A DNA stretch of 64,000 nucleotides from Paenibacillus methanolicus. Lineage in GTDB: Bacteria; Bacillota; Bacilli; Paenibacillales; Paenibacillaceae. A model generated the notes under the pieces. It saw nothing but the letters and a program-made list of their open reading frames with translations, searched no databases and was not told where the DNA came from. How positions within the stretch are numbered: position 1 is the stretch's first letter; each line of letters opens with the position of its first letter. The DNA lies in assembly GCF_008124765.1 (NCBI RefSeq), contig NZ_VNHS01000007.1, positions 186,001-250,000 of the forward strand, in the 5' to 3' direction. Positions 34,331 to 44,304 of the stretch are shown here, in pieces. The translations under genes and the position numbers were made by a program.

Positions 34331-36142
34331 ATGATCGACCGCATCAAAAGAGGCCTGGCAGCGATTGTCGACCGGGCGACGCGTCGACTCGTCAACAAGC
34401 TGATCTTGCTCTTTACGAGCATTATCATCCTTGTCGTCGGGTCATTGACCGTCATCTCGTACCAGATGATTCAACGGGAGTCGGTGGCGAGCAGCATCGC
34501 CAGCACGACGAACAATTTATATCTCGTGAACAAAAATATCGAAGGCTATCTCGCGGGGATGGAAGCGCTGTCCCAGCCGCAGCTGCGCTATGACGAGATC
34601 GTGCACGCGATCAAGACCGAAGCGGAGAACTATGCGTCGAGGCAATACTTGGAGAACTATCTGCGCGACCTGTTCTTCTCCCGGAACGATCTGGAGGCGA
34701 TCTATCTCTATCTCGTGGAAGAAGACAAATACTATACGATCTACCGGGAGACGTACACGATCTCGAGCCGGACCGGGACGGACGCGAAGATCGCGGACCA
34801 GCGCTGGTACGAGCAGATGATGGCGAGCAAGCAGAACCGCGCGTTCCAGTCGTTCGTGCTGCCCGGCGAGACGACCGGCTACGACGTCCATACAGACAAG
34901 GTGTTCATGGCGTTCCATAAAGTACTGCGCTCGATCGCCAGCCGGGAGCCCCAGGCGGTGCTGTCGTTCTACTTCAACGACAAAGCGGTTCGAGAGACGA
35001 TGCGGGACGTGCCGCTAGGCGAGGGCGAGCATGTGATGCTCCTCGATCCGTCGCGGACGCCGTTCTACGCGGACGACGCGTCGTTCTATCGGCAGGCGCG
35101 CGAAGGAGGCATGACGGCTCGGCTGCCGGGCAGCGGCAACGGGCAGTTCGATTGGGACGGGACGGACGAGCCGTATATGGTCGTTCATAACGCGGGGCAG
35201 GTGGAGGGCTGGTCGCTGGTCAAGCCGATTCCGTATCGCGAAATCTATGCGGCGGCGACAACCACGCGCAACGTCAGTTATATGATCGGGTTGATTTTCC
35301 TCGTCATCGCCGTCATTCTCGTCGCCTTGACCGCCAATGCCATCACGCTCCCGCTGAAGAAGCTGTCGGTGCAGATGCGCAAATTCGGCGAAGGCACGTT
35401 TGACGCGGCCGCGCAGGTGAAGGGCCGGGACGAGATCGCGTTCCTGACCCGGCGGTTCAATCAGATGGTCGTCCGGACGAACGAGCTGATCAACGAGCGG
35501 TTCCGGATGAAGCTGGTGGAGAAGAACGCGATGCTCAAGGCGCTGGAGGCGGAGATCAATCCCCACTTTCTCTATAACGCGCTGCAGGCGATCTCGACCA
35601 AGGCGCTGAAGCAAGGGACCGACGACGTGGCGGATATGGTCGACGCGCTCGCGCTGACGCTGCGATATTGCATCAGCGGCAAAGATATCGTCCTCGCCGA
35701 AGAGGAGCTGCGGCATATGGAGCGCTATCTATCATTGCAAAAAGCGCGGTTCGGCAGCCGGCTGCTCGTCGCGACGGAGTGGGACCCGCGCTTGTCGGAG
35801 CTGCGGATGCCGAAGCTGTCGCTGCAGACGCTCGTGGAGAACGCGATCAAGCACGGCGTCGAACGGGTATCCCGTCCCGTCGCCGTCGTCATCCGCGCGG
35901 AGCTTGCGGACGAGCAGGCCGTCATCGTCGTGGAAGACGACGGCCCCGGCATTACGCCGGAGCGGCTGGAGGAAGTTCGGCGGCTGCTCGCGGCCGATTG
36001 GGACGAGCGGGAGAGCGACAGCATCGGCCTGCATAATTTGCATATGCGCTTGAAGCTGCTGTACGGCGAAGCGGCGGATTTGACGATCGAAGCAAGAGAG
36101 AGCGGCGCCCGCATGACGATGACGCTGCCGCGAGGAGGGTGA
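34331..36142 (+). CDS. YesM-type sensor histidine kinase (second ABC locus)
   Basis: A 603-residue membrane kinase: TM at about 20-42, extracellular sensor domain, second TM at about 317-340, HAMP, His_kinase and HATPase_c domains. The acceptor is His412 in EINPHFLYNAL, which fits the family consensus well. The ATG at 34331 follows GGGAGG; a GTG at 34292 is an alternative. It forms an operon with the regulator starting 8 nt after its stop. It probably senses the sugar carried by the divergent ABC permeases. Confidence 0.9.
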   Translation: MIDRIKRGLAAIVDRATRRLVNKLILLFTSIIILVVGSLTVISYQMIQRESVASSIASTTNNLYLVNKNIEGYLAGMEALSQPQLRYDEIVHAIKTEAENYASRQYLENYLRDLFFSRNDLEAIYLYLVEEDKYYTIYRETYTISSRTGTDAKIADQRWYEQMMASKQNRAFQSFVLPGETTGYDVHTDKVFMAFHKVLRSIASREPQAVLSFYFNDKAVRETMRDVPLGEGEHVMLLDPSRTPFYADDASFYRQAREGGMTARLPGSGNGQFDWDGTDEPYMVVHNAGQVEGWSLVKPIPYREIYAAATTTRNVSYMIGLIFLVIAVILVALTANAITLPLKKLSVQMRKFGEGTFDAAAQVKGRDEIAFLTRRFNQMVVRTNELINERFRMKLVEKNAMLKALEAEINPHFLYNALQAISTKALKQGTDDVADMVDALALTLRYCISGKDIVLAEEELRHMERYLSLQKARFGSRLLVATEWDPRLSELRMPKLSLQTLVENAIKHGVERVSRPVAVVIRAELADEQAVIVVEDDGPGITPERLEEVRRLLAADWDERESDSIGLHNLHMRLKLLYGEAADLTIEARESGARMTMTLPRGG

Positions 36143-36149
36143 CAAACAA

Positions 36150-37793
36150 GTGTATACGGTGTTGATCATAGACGACGAGGAGCCCGTGCGGGAAGCGATC
36201 CGCATCCTCGGGGATTGGCAGGGCTTGGGCGTGGAGCGAATCCTAGAGGCCGCTGACGGTAGAAGCGCGCTCGCCATGCTGGCGGCGCATAAGCCGGACG
36301 TGGCGATGGTGGATATGAAAATGCCGGAGATGAACGGGGTGGAATTTCTCCGGGAGGTGGAGCGGGACTATCCGGAGCTGCTGACCATCGTCATCAGCGG
36401 CTACGATGATTTCGAATTTACGCGGCAGGCGATTCGCTCGAAGGTGGCCGATTATTTGCTCAAGCCGGTGAATCGCGCGGACTTGAACCAGGCGCTGCGC
36501 AAGGCGGTCCAGGTGCTCGAAGCCAGGCGCGAGCGCCAGAGCGAGCTGGTCAACCGCAACATCACGCTCAATATGTCGCTGCCGAAGCTGAAGGAGAAGC
36601 TGTATCTGTCGATCTTCGAACGCAGCTTCAAGCGGCAATCGAACGAGGCGTTCCTGCCGCTCATCGGCGCGGACAAGACGAACGGGCGCCATATAGCGGC
36701 GGTGCTTCGGGTGATGAACTTCGACGAGGTGTGCGCGAGGCGCTTCAACAAGGAGAACGCGCTGCTGCAGTTCGCCGTCGCCAACGTGCTGAGCGACGTG
36801 GGCGGCGAGCGGCTGCAGGCGTTCAGCTTCGCCGATCCGGCGTTCGCGCGGGAGATGATCGTCGTCTATTCCGCCGATGGCGGCTATGCGGACGAGCTGG
36901 CCTTCACGGCGGGCATTCTGGCGAAGAGAGCCGTCGCGACGCTCGCCGCTCTATTCGGGATGCAGGTCGCGACAGGGCTCGGATCGCCTTGTACCGATGT
37001 GCTGGAGCTGGCGGGATCATACGAGGAAGCGAAGTCCGCGCTGAACCGGTTCAATCTGCTTAAGCCCGGCGCGGGCGCGGAAACCGGCGGCGCGTCCGCC
37101 GGCAGAGAGACGCGAAGCGCGCCGCTCGGACTCGCGAGCCGGATGGGCCAAATTCGCGGCGCCTTGGAGGCGGGCAATCTACCGCAGGCGCGCAGCGTGT
37201 TAGCCGATTATCTCGGCCAGCTGAGACAATTCGAATCGTTCGGCTTGGCCGAGGCGGATCTGCGTCTTCGCGAGTTCCAGGTGCTGCTGGGCGATCTGGC
37301 CGCCGAGCTCGGCGCGCGGTTGGAGCCGCTGCCAGGCGCGGGAGCAGGCGGCCGCGTCGAAGGAGGCGGCGGACCGGACTTCGCGGACTTTGCGCAATTC
37401 GAGGCGGCGATGACCGCGACGCTTCAGCACCACGGGGAGCGCATCCTGGAGAAGGCGTCCGGCAGCCGCCCTTTTCAGATCGCGGACGTGCGGGACTACA
37501 TCGACCGGTATTATTTCGAGGATATCAAGATCTCCATGTTCACCGAGAAGCATTACCTCAGCCGCGAATACCTCATGAAGCTGTTCAAGCAGCAGTACGG
37601 GGTCGGCATTCACGAATATATGCAGAAGGTGCGGATGGACAAGGCGAAGGAGCTGCTGGGCGATCCCGCTTTGAAGATCCAGGAGATTTCCGAGATGCTT
37701 GGCTACAAGGACAAGAACTATTTCAGCAAAGCGTTCCGCACTTACTGCGGCCTCTCGCCGTCCGACTATCGGGCTGCCCGTTGCGACGGCTAA
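36150..37793 (+). CDS. YesN/AraC-type response regulator (second ABC locus)
   Basis: A 547-residue regulator with a GTG start after GAGGAGGG. The receiver has Asp55 in MVDMKMPEMNG and Lys in YLLKPVN. The middle region is long, with a Gly/Ala-rich insert near 310-330 and 390-410. The C-terminal AraC domain (about 445-547) ends NYFSKAFRTYCGLSPSDYR. It is expected to control the divergent permease operon and the binding-protein gene downstream, which lies behind a repeat copy. Confidence 0.9.
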   Translation: MYTVLIIDDEEPVREAIRILGDWQGLGVERILEAADGRSALAMLAAHKPDVAMVDMKMPEMNGVEFLREVERDYPELLTIVISGYDDFEFTRQAIRSKVADYLLKPVNRADLNQALRKAVQVLEARRERQSELVNRNITLNMSLPKLKEKLYLSIFERSFKRQSNEAFLPLIGADKTNGRHIAAVLRVMNFDEVCARRFNKENALLQFAVANVLSDVGGERLQAFSFADPAFAREMIVVYSADGGYADELAFTAGILAKRAVATLAALFGMQVATGLGSPCTDVLELAGSYEEAKSALNRFNLLKPGAGAETGGASAGRETRSAPLGLASRMGQIRGALEAGNLPQARSVLADYLGQLRQFESFGLAEADLRLREFQVLLGDLAAELGARLEPLPGAGAGGRVEGGGGPDFADFAQFEAAMTATLQHHGERILEKASGSRPFQIADVRDYIDRYYFEDIKISMFTEKHYLSREYLMKLFKQQYGVGIHEYMQKVRMDKAKELLGDPALKIQEISEMLGYKDKNYFSKAFRTYCGLSPSDYRAARCDG

Positions 37794-37802
37794 GCCGAGG
37801 GC

Positions 37803-38024
37803 AATGCTGTCAGGTTAAGGAAAAAGTCGGGTGAAGTTATCCACAGCCTATAGTTGACAGACTTATGTCTTAGAACTTTAACACCCACTGAAGCTTTGTC
37901 CGCGAGGACAAAAGCGTGCCCCGCTCGAAGCCACCCGCCGACCGCGAACAAACGTGCAAGCACGAAGAGGGAGTCCAGAGGGCAGAGACCTCTGGTTCCC
38001 CTCGGCGGAGGGGGAAGGGGGAGG
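37803..38024 (+). repeat. Dispersed hairpin-rich repeat, copy 4
   Basis: This starts 9 nt after the regulator stop and carries the complete module set of copy 1: the CTGTCA/TGACAG-bounded 5' block, the TTTGTCC/GGACAAA stem, the CCAGAGGGC-type stem and the CCCCTC/GAGGGG stem. It fills the gap before the binding-protein gene, so it lies between members of one functional system. Confidence 0.75.
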
Positions 38025-38144
38025 CGGCACCGGGAGAACGCTTTTTTACCCTTAACACTTCACTTATGTGCATTTCGATCGCGCGCCGCTTTCTTTACAA
38101 TAGGCATCGAGAGGTTCAACCGATAACGAAAGTGGGGCGTAGAC

Positions 38145-39470
38145 ATGAAGAACAAAATGGTGGCGCTGTCATTGAGCTTGGCGATGACGATGGCTTTGCT
38201 ATCCGCATGCGGCGGCAACAATAACGGCAACGGCAATGCGGCGGGCGCGAACGCGGGAGCGAATGCGAGCGAGGCGGCGGATGCCTCCAAGCCGGTAACG
38301 ATCAATATGTTTACCGCATCGCCGGAATATACGCAAGCCTTCAACGCTTACATCGAAGAGTACAAGGAAGTGAAGCCGAACGTGACGATAAACCTGGAAA
38401 TCATGCAAGCCGACTACAATACGGTGCTGAAATCCAAAATCGCGGCCGGCAGCACGCCGGACGTGTTCCAGACGACGGCGGGCGGCGACATCGATACGTT
38501 CGCCGAATATAGCGCCGATCTGACGAACGAGCCGCTGGCGGCGGCGATGACGGACGCGGTGCGCGCGAACATGACGTCCGCGGACGGCAAAGTGCTCGGC
38601 CTGCCGGTGAAGGGCAATCTGTTCACTCTGATCTACAACAAGAAGCTGTTCGCCGATGCAGGCATCGCGGCGCCGCCGAAGACGACCGCCGAGCTGGAGG
38701 ACGCGATCGCGAAGCTCGAAGCGAAAGGCGTCACCCCGTTCGCGAACGCGTACAAAGAGTGGTGGGTATGGAAGCACATCTTCCAGCACTACGTCGACGC
38801 GGCCGCGCAGGACGCGGGTCAGAGCGCGCAGGATCTCGTGAAGGCGTTCATCGCCGGCGAGGCGAAGTTCCAGGACCATCCGCTGCTGTACAATAACTTC
38901 TTCAGCTTCATCGACACGACGGTGGCGCACGGCACGCCGAAGCCGCTCGAGCGCGACAGCAACGCCCAAGTGAGCGACTTCGCGTCCGGCAAAGCGGCGA
39001 TCCTGACCGGCAAGGGCGCATGGGACGAAGAAGCGATCAAGAAGATTACGCCGGACTTCGAACTGGGCATCGCGGGCTATCCGGTCAGCGACAAGGCCGA
39101 GCAGGCGCAGATCATCACCGGCGCGGACCAAGCGCTTCGCATCAACAAGGATTCGGCGGTAGCCAAGGAGACGATCGAATTTTTCAACTGGCTCTATACG
39201 TCCGACTACGGCAAAGGCTGGTTCTCCTCGGTGGCGAAGGTTATCCCGCCGATCAAGGACGCGCCGCTGCCGGAGCTCGACATGCCGAAGCAAATGGACG
39301 AAATTCTCAAGACCGAGAAATCCGGCGACCTGTCCGTCAACTACTCGCTCGATACGTTCCATCAGAAATTCGGCGAAATCATGCAAGCCTACATCGGCAA
39401 GTCGAAGACGAAGGATCAAGCGGTCGAGGAAATCCAGCAAGCGTGGATTCAGCTGGGTTCCGCGCAATAG
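38145..39470 (+). CDS. Sugar ABC transporter substrate-binding lipoprotein
   Basis: A 441-residue family-1 solute-binding protein. The signal peptide ends with lipobox LLSAC (Cys about 24), then an Asn/Gly/Ala-rich tether. Conserved phrases include GLPVKGNLFTLIYNKKLFADAG and FASGKAAILTGKGAWDEEAI. The lone binding protein beside the kinase/regulator pair and the divergent permeases at 32327-34044 together make one three-component importer. A hairpin follows. Confidence 0.9.
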   Translation: MKNKMVALSLSLAMTMALLSACGGNNNGNGNAAGANAGANASEAADASKPVTINMFTASPEYTQAFNAYIEEYKEVKPNVTINLEIMQADYNTVLKSKIAAGSTPDVFQTTAGGDIDTFAEYSADLTNEPLAAAMTDAVRANMTSADGKVLGLPVKGNLFTLIYNKKLFADAGIAAPPKTTAELEDAIAKLEAKGVTPFANAYKEWWVWKHIFQHYVDAAAQDAGQSAQDLVKAFIAGEAKFQDHPLLYNNFFSFIDTTVAHGTPKPLERDSNAQVSDFASGKAAILTGKGAWDEEAIKKITPDFELGIAGYPVSDKAEQAQIITGADQALRINKDSAVAKETIEFFNWLYTSDYGKGWFSSVAKVIPPIKDAPLPELDMPKQMDEILKTEKSGDLSVNYSLDTFHQKFGEIMQAYIGKSKTKDQAVEEIQQAWIQLGSAQ

Positions 39471-39482
39471 CCGCATAAACGA

Positions 39483-39515
39483 CAAACTCCTGCCTCGCGA
39501 TGAGGCAGGAGTTTG
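39483..39515. terminator. 14-bp perfect hairpin after the binding-protein gene
   Basis: CAAACTCCTGCCTC and its complement flank GCGAT. It lies between the convergent binding-protein and SpoVB-like genes. The T tract is weak. Confidence 0.65.
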
Positions 39516-39576
39516 CTGCGTTCGTAACGAATCGCGCGCCGGATCAACCATCGACGAGGCTTGCCGACCAAGAAGC

Positions 39577-41121
39577 TTATTCGCCCCACGAGAATTGCGC
39601 CTTGCGCTTGCGCTCCGGCGGATCCGAGAAGTACAAGGCGACGAGATAGACGAGCAGCGAGAGCGCGATCGAGCCGATCACGGCCCATGTCGTCGGAAGT
39701 CCCATATTCCCCAGATAGCGCATAGCCGCTTGGCCGCATAGCGCCATGACGATCATGCAGAGGCCGACGCGGATGTAAGGACGGATATCCCAATAGAAGC
39801 CGATCGTGCCGGAGATCGAGAAGAAATTTAAGATGGTCTGGACGACGATGCCGATGCCCAGCCCATAGGCCACGCCTTCGATGCCGAGCTTGCTGCCCAG
39901 CACGAAGATGGCTGCTCCCTTGAAGACCGTGGCGACGACGAAATTCCACAACGACGCGTTGGCCCGGCCTAGACCGAGCAGAATGGCGTGCAGCGGCGCG
40001 TCGAAATAGTGCAGGAAGAACATCGGCGCCAGAATGCGGAGCAGCGGTCCGGCCTCCGGCGCATGGTAGATGAGCGTGGTGAGCGGCGTGGCCCACACGA
40101 ACAGGATGACGGTCGCCGGCGCCCCGATCAAGAGCCCCAAGCGCATCGCCTGGTCCATTCGCTCGTGCATGAGCAGCTTGTTCTTGTTCGCGGCCGCTTC
40201 GCTGATGGCCGGGATGAGGGCGGTGGACAAGGAATGCGTAATAAAGCTTGGCATGAACAGCAGCGGGAACGCGAAGCCGGCGAGCATGCCGAACTGCTTG
40301 GTCGCCATGGCGGTGCCGATCCCGGCCAACGCCAGACTGGTCGTGATGAGCAGCGGCTGGAATGCGCCGTACAGCGATTGGACGACGCCGTGACCGGTCG
40401 TCGGCAGGCCGATGCGAAGCAGCTCCGCGAGCGTAGGCCGGCCTTGCTTGAGATGGCTCGACCACGTCTCGCCCGGCGAAGGCGCTTCGCGTCTGAGCCT
40501 ATAGCTCGCGAGCAGGAACAGCAGGCTGAACGCTTCGCTAATGACCGAAGCGGCCATCGCGCCGGCCGCGGCATAGGCGATGCCGTACGGCATCAGCAGG
40601 TGAACCAGGGCCAAGACGCAGGCGATCTGGACGGTATACTCCAGCACGTCGGACACGGCGATGGTCTGCATCCGCTGTTTGCCGCGGAAGTAGCCCTTGA
40701 GCACCGCGGACACGGCGACGATCGGGGCGATCGGCGTAATCGCGAGCATGGCGTAATAAGCGCGCTGGTCGCTCAGCAGGATGGAGGCGATCCATTCCGA
40801 ACCGAGCAGGGAAACCGTCGTCAGCGTCAGGCTCAAGAAGCCGGTGACGGCCAGGGAGACGCGCAGAATTCGTCTCACCTTCGCGTGCTGGCCGCGCGCA
40901 TCGGCTTCGGCGACCAGCTTGGAGATGGCGACCGGCAAGCCGAGCTCCGTCAGCGTGATGACGAGCGGCACGAGCGGATGAGCGATCATGAGCAGACCGA
41001 TCCCCTCCGCGCCTAACAGGCGGGCGACATACATCCCGCTGACGAACCCGAGTATGCGGTTGATGAACGCGGCGACGGACAATACGAACGTCCCTCTGAT
41101 GAAGGATGACGGCTGCGGCAT
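39577..41121 (-). CDS. spoVB: SpoVB-like lipid-linked oligosaccharide flippase
   Basis: A 514-residue membrane protein of the MOP/MATE flippase superfamily with about fourteen hydrophobic segments. The N-terminal run (IRGTFVLSVAAFINRILGF, then ELGLPVAISKLVAEA) and the length agree with stage V sporulation protein B of bacilli, which is needed for spore cortex synthesis. A paralogous polysaccharide flippase is possible. The second of two nearby ATGs (41121) has the correct 7-nt spacing from GGGAGGG. It is divergent from an MFS gene. Confidence 0.82.
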   Translation of the reverse strand: MPQPSSFIRGTFVLSVAAFINRILGFVSGMYVARLLGAEGIGLLMIAHPLVPLVITLTELGLPVAISKLVAEADARGQHAKVRRILRVSLAVTGFLSLTLTTVSLLGSEWIASILLSDQRAYYAMLAITPIAPIVAVSAVLKGYFRGKQRMQTIAVSDVLEYTVQIACVLALVHLLMPYGIAYAAAGAMAASVISEAFSLLFLLASYRLRREAPSPGETWSSHLKQGRPTLAELLRIGLPTTGHGVVQSLYGAFQPLLITTSLALAGIGTAMATKQFGMLAGFAFPLLFMPSFITHSLSTALIPAISEAAANKNKLLMHERMDQAMRLGLLIGAPATVILFVWATPLTTLIYHAPEAGPLLRILAPMFFLHYFDAPLHAILLGLGRANASLWNFVVATVFKGAAIFVLGSKLGIEGVAYGLGIGIVVQTILNFFSISGTIGFYWDIRPYIRVGLCMIVMALCGQAAMRYLGNMGLPTTWAVIGSIALSLLVYLVALYFSDPPERKRKAQFSWGE

Positions 41122-41318
41122 GGGCATACCCTCCCGATGATCAAATACTTTATTGCGCGTGCAGGCGAATCGCTTTTTGAACAACCTCTTCATTGTATTC
41201 GCGGGCTTGGGCGAACATGCGGACATCCCTTTTCTCCCCTAAGATCGGTGCGTTACGTTATAATGGAAAGCATGATAAACGCGTCCTTGCCGCATGGGAT
41301 GCAGAAAAGAGGCGACGC

Positions 41319-42686
41319 ATGACGACGGATCGGAGAGGGTTGACGCGGAGCGAACTGCTGCTCATTACCGCCGTGGCGCTCGGGACGCTGCTGAACCCGC
41401 TCAATACGACGATGATTTCGGTCGCGTTGGCCCGGCTTCAAGACGAATTTCGGCTAACTTTCGGCGAGGTGTCGTGGCTGATCTCCACCTATTATTTGGC
41501 CAGCGCGATCGGGCAGCCGATCATGGGCAAATGGAGCGATCTCTTCGGTCGCAAGCGGGTGTTCTTGCTGGGTCTTACGCTCGTGACGCTCGCATCCTGC
41601 CTGGCGCCGCTGTCGCCGAGCTTCGGCTGGCTGATCGGATTTCGCATCATTCAGGCGTTCGGCAGCTCGGCGTTGTTCCCGTCCGGCATGGGGATGATCC
41701 GAAGCCAAATTACGGCCGGCCAGGCCAAGGCGCTCGGCGTGCTGTCGATTTTCTCCGGCACTTCCGCGGCGTTCGGGCCATCGCTTGGCGGTCTGCTGCT
41801 GCATTACGGGGATTGGCAGCTCATCTTTCTATGCAACTTCCCGTTCATCGCCGGTTCGTTCCTCCTTGCGTGGAAGGCGTTCCCCCGCGATACGCAGAAG
41901 CCCGGACGACTGTCGGGCATGGATTGGCCGGGCGTCGCTTTGTTCTCGGCTACGATCTTCCTGTGGCTCCTGTTCTTCCTCTCCATTGCGGAGGGAGCGA
42001 ACGCGTGGACGCTGGCGGCGGCTGCCGGGATGTCGATCTGGTTCTATCGGTATGAGCTTGGCCGGCGAGCGCCGTTCATCGACGTGGCGTTCCTGCGGAA
42101 TAACGTTAACGTGACGCTGATCTACGCGCAATTTATCCTGACTAACATCGCCTTCTATTCCATCATGTTCGGCATACCGTCGTATCTTCAGCAGGTGCAG
42201 CATATGGACCCGCAGCAGACGGGGCTTGTCATGCTGTCCATCGCCGGCTTCAGCGTGCTGGTGACGCCGCTAGTCAGCCGATGGATCGACCGCAAGGGTT
42301 CCAAGCCTTCGCTCGTCGTGGGGACGTTGTCGACGATAGCCGGTTCGCTGCTGCTGCTGTTTATTCGGGATGCCGCACCCGTAACGGTCATTTTCCCGGT
42401 GCTGTGCGTGCTTGGCTTTGCGAACGGTTTTAATAATTTGGGGATGCAGACGGTCTTGTACGATTTCGTGAAGAAGGAAGAGACGGGCATCGCGTCGGGC
42501 TTGTTCATGACGAGCCGGTTCATCGGCACCATCCTCTCCTCCAGCTTGCTGGCCGCGCTATTCGGGAAGGCCATCTCGACGCCGCAGCTGCATAGCATGG
42601 CTTGGGCTTGCGCCGCGCTGGGCGTCTTCATGCTGCTGCTTACGCTTCGGCTGCCTGCCGCAAGGCCGGGGCTCGCGAAGGAGTAG
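41319..42686 (+). CDS. MFS transporter, DHA2/EmrB-type
   Basis: A 455-residue major facilitator with about fourteen hydrophobic segments. The first helix motif LNPLNTTMISVALARLQ and the loop GKWSDLFGRKRVFLLG are characteristic of the 14-helix drug:proton antiporters. The ATG lies 6 nt after AAAAGAGG. No regulator adjoins it, and the substrate is unknown. Confidence 0.87.
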   Translation: MTTDRRGLTRSELLLITAVALGTLLNPLNTTMISVALARLQDEFRLTFGEVSWLISTYYLASAIGQPIMGKWSDLFGRKRVFLLGLTLVTLASCLAPLSPSFGWLIGFRIIQAFGSSALFPSGMGMIRSQITAGQAKALGVLSIFSGTSAAFGPSLGGLLLHYGDWQLIFLCNFPFIAGSFLLAWKAFPRDTQKPGRLSGMDWPGVALFSATIFLWLLFFLSIAEGANAWTLAAAAGMSIWFYRYELGRRAPFIDVAFLRNNVNVTLIYAQFILTNIAFYSIMFGIPSYLQQVQHMDPQQTGLVMLSIAGFSVLVTPLVSRWIDRKGSKPSLVVGTLSTIAGSLLLLFIRDAAPVTVIFPVLCVLGFANGFNNLGMQTVLYDFVKKEETGIASGLFMTSRFIGTILSSSLLAALFGKAISTPQLHSMAWACAALGVFMLLLTLRLPAARPGLAKE

Positions 42687-42796
42687 GCGGTACGCCGCGT
42701 TCGATATCGCGGCGGCCGCGTAGCTGCTTATCTTTTCTTCATAGACTTGCTATACTACTAGCCAAACGGCAGTTTTGACGAGGGAGAGGGACGAGG

Positions 42797-43762
42797 ATGT
42801 TGAAACCAACGCAATCTTGTTGTTCGGCCAGCCGGTCGCAGGACGTAACCCATGAAGCCGGGAACAATGCGCCCGAATTGGCGCAACCGCGCGGAAACGC
42901 TCAGTCGGGCGATATGGTCTGGCTGGAAGGCGGAGAGTTCTACATGGGCTCGGATGCGCCGGACGGGTTCCCGGCGGATGGAGAAGGTCCGGTGCGGAAG
43001 GTGCGCGTCGACCCGTTCGGCATTGCGCCATATGCGGTGACCAACCGGCAATTCGCCGCGTTCGTCGACGCTACGGGGTATGTGACCGAGGCGGAGCGCT
43101 TCGGCTGGTCGTTCGTCTTCCATCTGCTGGCGTCGGAGGAGACCCGGGCGCGCGTGGCGAACGTCCCGCAGGAAGTGCCTTGGTGGCTCGTGGTCGAGGG
43201 CGCTTATTGGGCCAAGCCAGAGGGGCCTGACTCGTCGGTCGAAGCGCGGATGGACCATCCGGTCGTCCATGTGTCGTGGCATGACGCGGCCGCATACTGC
43301 GCTTGGTCGGGGACGCGTCTGCTCACGGAAGCGGAATGGGAATATGCGGCCAGAGGCGGCTTGACGGGGAGAACGTATCCGTGGGGCGATGAGTTGAAAC
43401 AGGGGGGCCAGCATCGCTGCAACATTTGGCAGGGCAAATTCCCGGTGAAGAACAACGCGAGCGATGGCTACGTCGGCACGGCGCCGGTCGATGCGTACGA
43501 GCCGAACGGCTACGGCTTGTACAACCTATCGGGGAACGTCTGGGAATGGTGCGCGGATTGGTTCAGTCCCGGCTATCATCGGCAGACCGCCCCGGCGAAT
43601 CCGCATTACACGGACCCGACCGGGAAGCGCGCGATGCGAGGCGGCTCGTATTTATGCCATCGTTCCTACTGCAATCGCTACCGGGTCGCGGCTCGCAGCT
43701 CCAACACGCCGGACAGCTCGACGGGGAATATCGGATTCCGCGTGGCGATGGACCGTGTTTAA
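42797..43762 (+). CDS. Formylglycine-generating enzyme (sulfatase-maturing)
   Basis: A 321-residue FGE/SUMF1-type copper oxidase that converts the active-site Cys of type I sulfatases to formylglycine. The C-terminal signature RGGSYLCHRSYCNRYR contains the two functional cysteines, Cys287 and Cys292, with the same five-residue spacing as the Cys pair of human FGE, followed by AARSSNTPDSSTGNIGFR. Many members of the wider FGE-sulfatase family lack this pair, so an active FGE is likely. The only sulfatase in the window (50797) has the matching Cys-x-Pro-x-Arg site. No signal peptide is present, so it acts in the cytoplasm. A terminator follows. Confidence 0.92.
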   Translation: MLKPTQSCCSASRSQDVTHEAGNNAPELAQPRGNAQSGDMVWLEGGEFYMGSDAPDGFPADGEGPVRKVRVDPFGIAPYAVTNRQFAAFVDATGYVTEAERFGWSFVFHLLASEETRARVANVPQEVPWWLVVEGAYWAKPEGPDSSVEARMDHPVVHVSWHDAAAYCAWSGTRLLTEAEWEYAARGGLTGRTYPWGDELKQGGQHRCNIWQGKFPVKNNASDGYVGTAPVDAYEPNGYGLYNLSGNVWEWCADWFSPGYHRQTAPANPHYTDPTGKRAMRGGSYLCHRSYCNRYRVAARSSNTPDSSTGNIGFRVAMDRV

Positions 43763-43777
43763 GCAACGTGATCGACG

Positions 43778-43807
43778 AAGAAGCCCGCAGCTATCCGCGG
43801 GCTTCTT
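43778..43807 (+). terminator. Hairpin terminator after the FGE gene
   Basis: The stem AAGAAGCCCGC/GCGGGCTTCTT with an 8-nt loop lies 15 nt after the stop. Confidence 0.75.
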
Positions 43808-43903
43808 GACGTTATGCAACAATTTATAAGTTCTACGCTCCATCGATTCTTATATTTCGGAATGAAACGCGCGTCGCCGTGGGGGACGAACATAGACGTT
43901 CCC

Positions 43904-44275
43904 TTATTCAAATTCCCCGTCTTCCCACATATGTATCCCCATACATAAGCCGTCGCCGTCCGGGGCCAATTCGATTTCCTCCAGATATTCCCTTGTATCT
44001 TGGTTGAACACTCTAGCCACTAGGGCGAATTCAACCCCATGGTCTTGATCAATAGGGCTGTCGATCACTCCATCAAGCAGCATCATAAAACCGTATAAGG
44101 TATCGCGAATGGCTTTCTCCGCCGCAAGTCGTTCCTCTACGGAAGAAGCGGGATCGATTCTCTCTTTTGCATGGCCCTTCACTTCTTCCATCAGCGTCTT
44201 CCCGAAGAAATGCCCCATTCTGATCCATCGGGCATGCTCATCGGTCGGCCAATTTTTATAGTTACTCTCTGTCAT
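43904..44275 (-). CDS. Hypothetical protein (123 aa)
   Basis: A soluble acidic protein with a helical N-terminal half (HARWIRMGHFFGKTLMEEVKG) and a short beta-rich end. I recognise no domain. The ATG follows GAGGAT. It is followed in the leftward run by no close partner. It seems to be a real gene because its codon use fits the window and the start site is good. Confidence 0.6.
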   Translation of the reverse strand: MTESNYKNWPTDEHARWIRMGHFFGKTLMEEVKGHAKERIDPASSVEERLAAEKAIRDTLYGFMMLLDGVIDSPIDQDHGVEFALVARVFNQDTREYLEEIELAPDGDGLCMGIHMWEDGEFE

Positions 44276-44304
44276 CTACATTCATCCTCGCGTAATCTAT
44301 TTAT

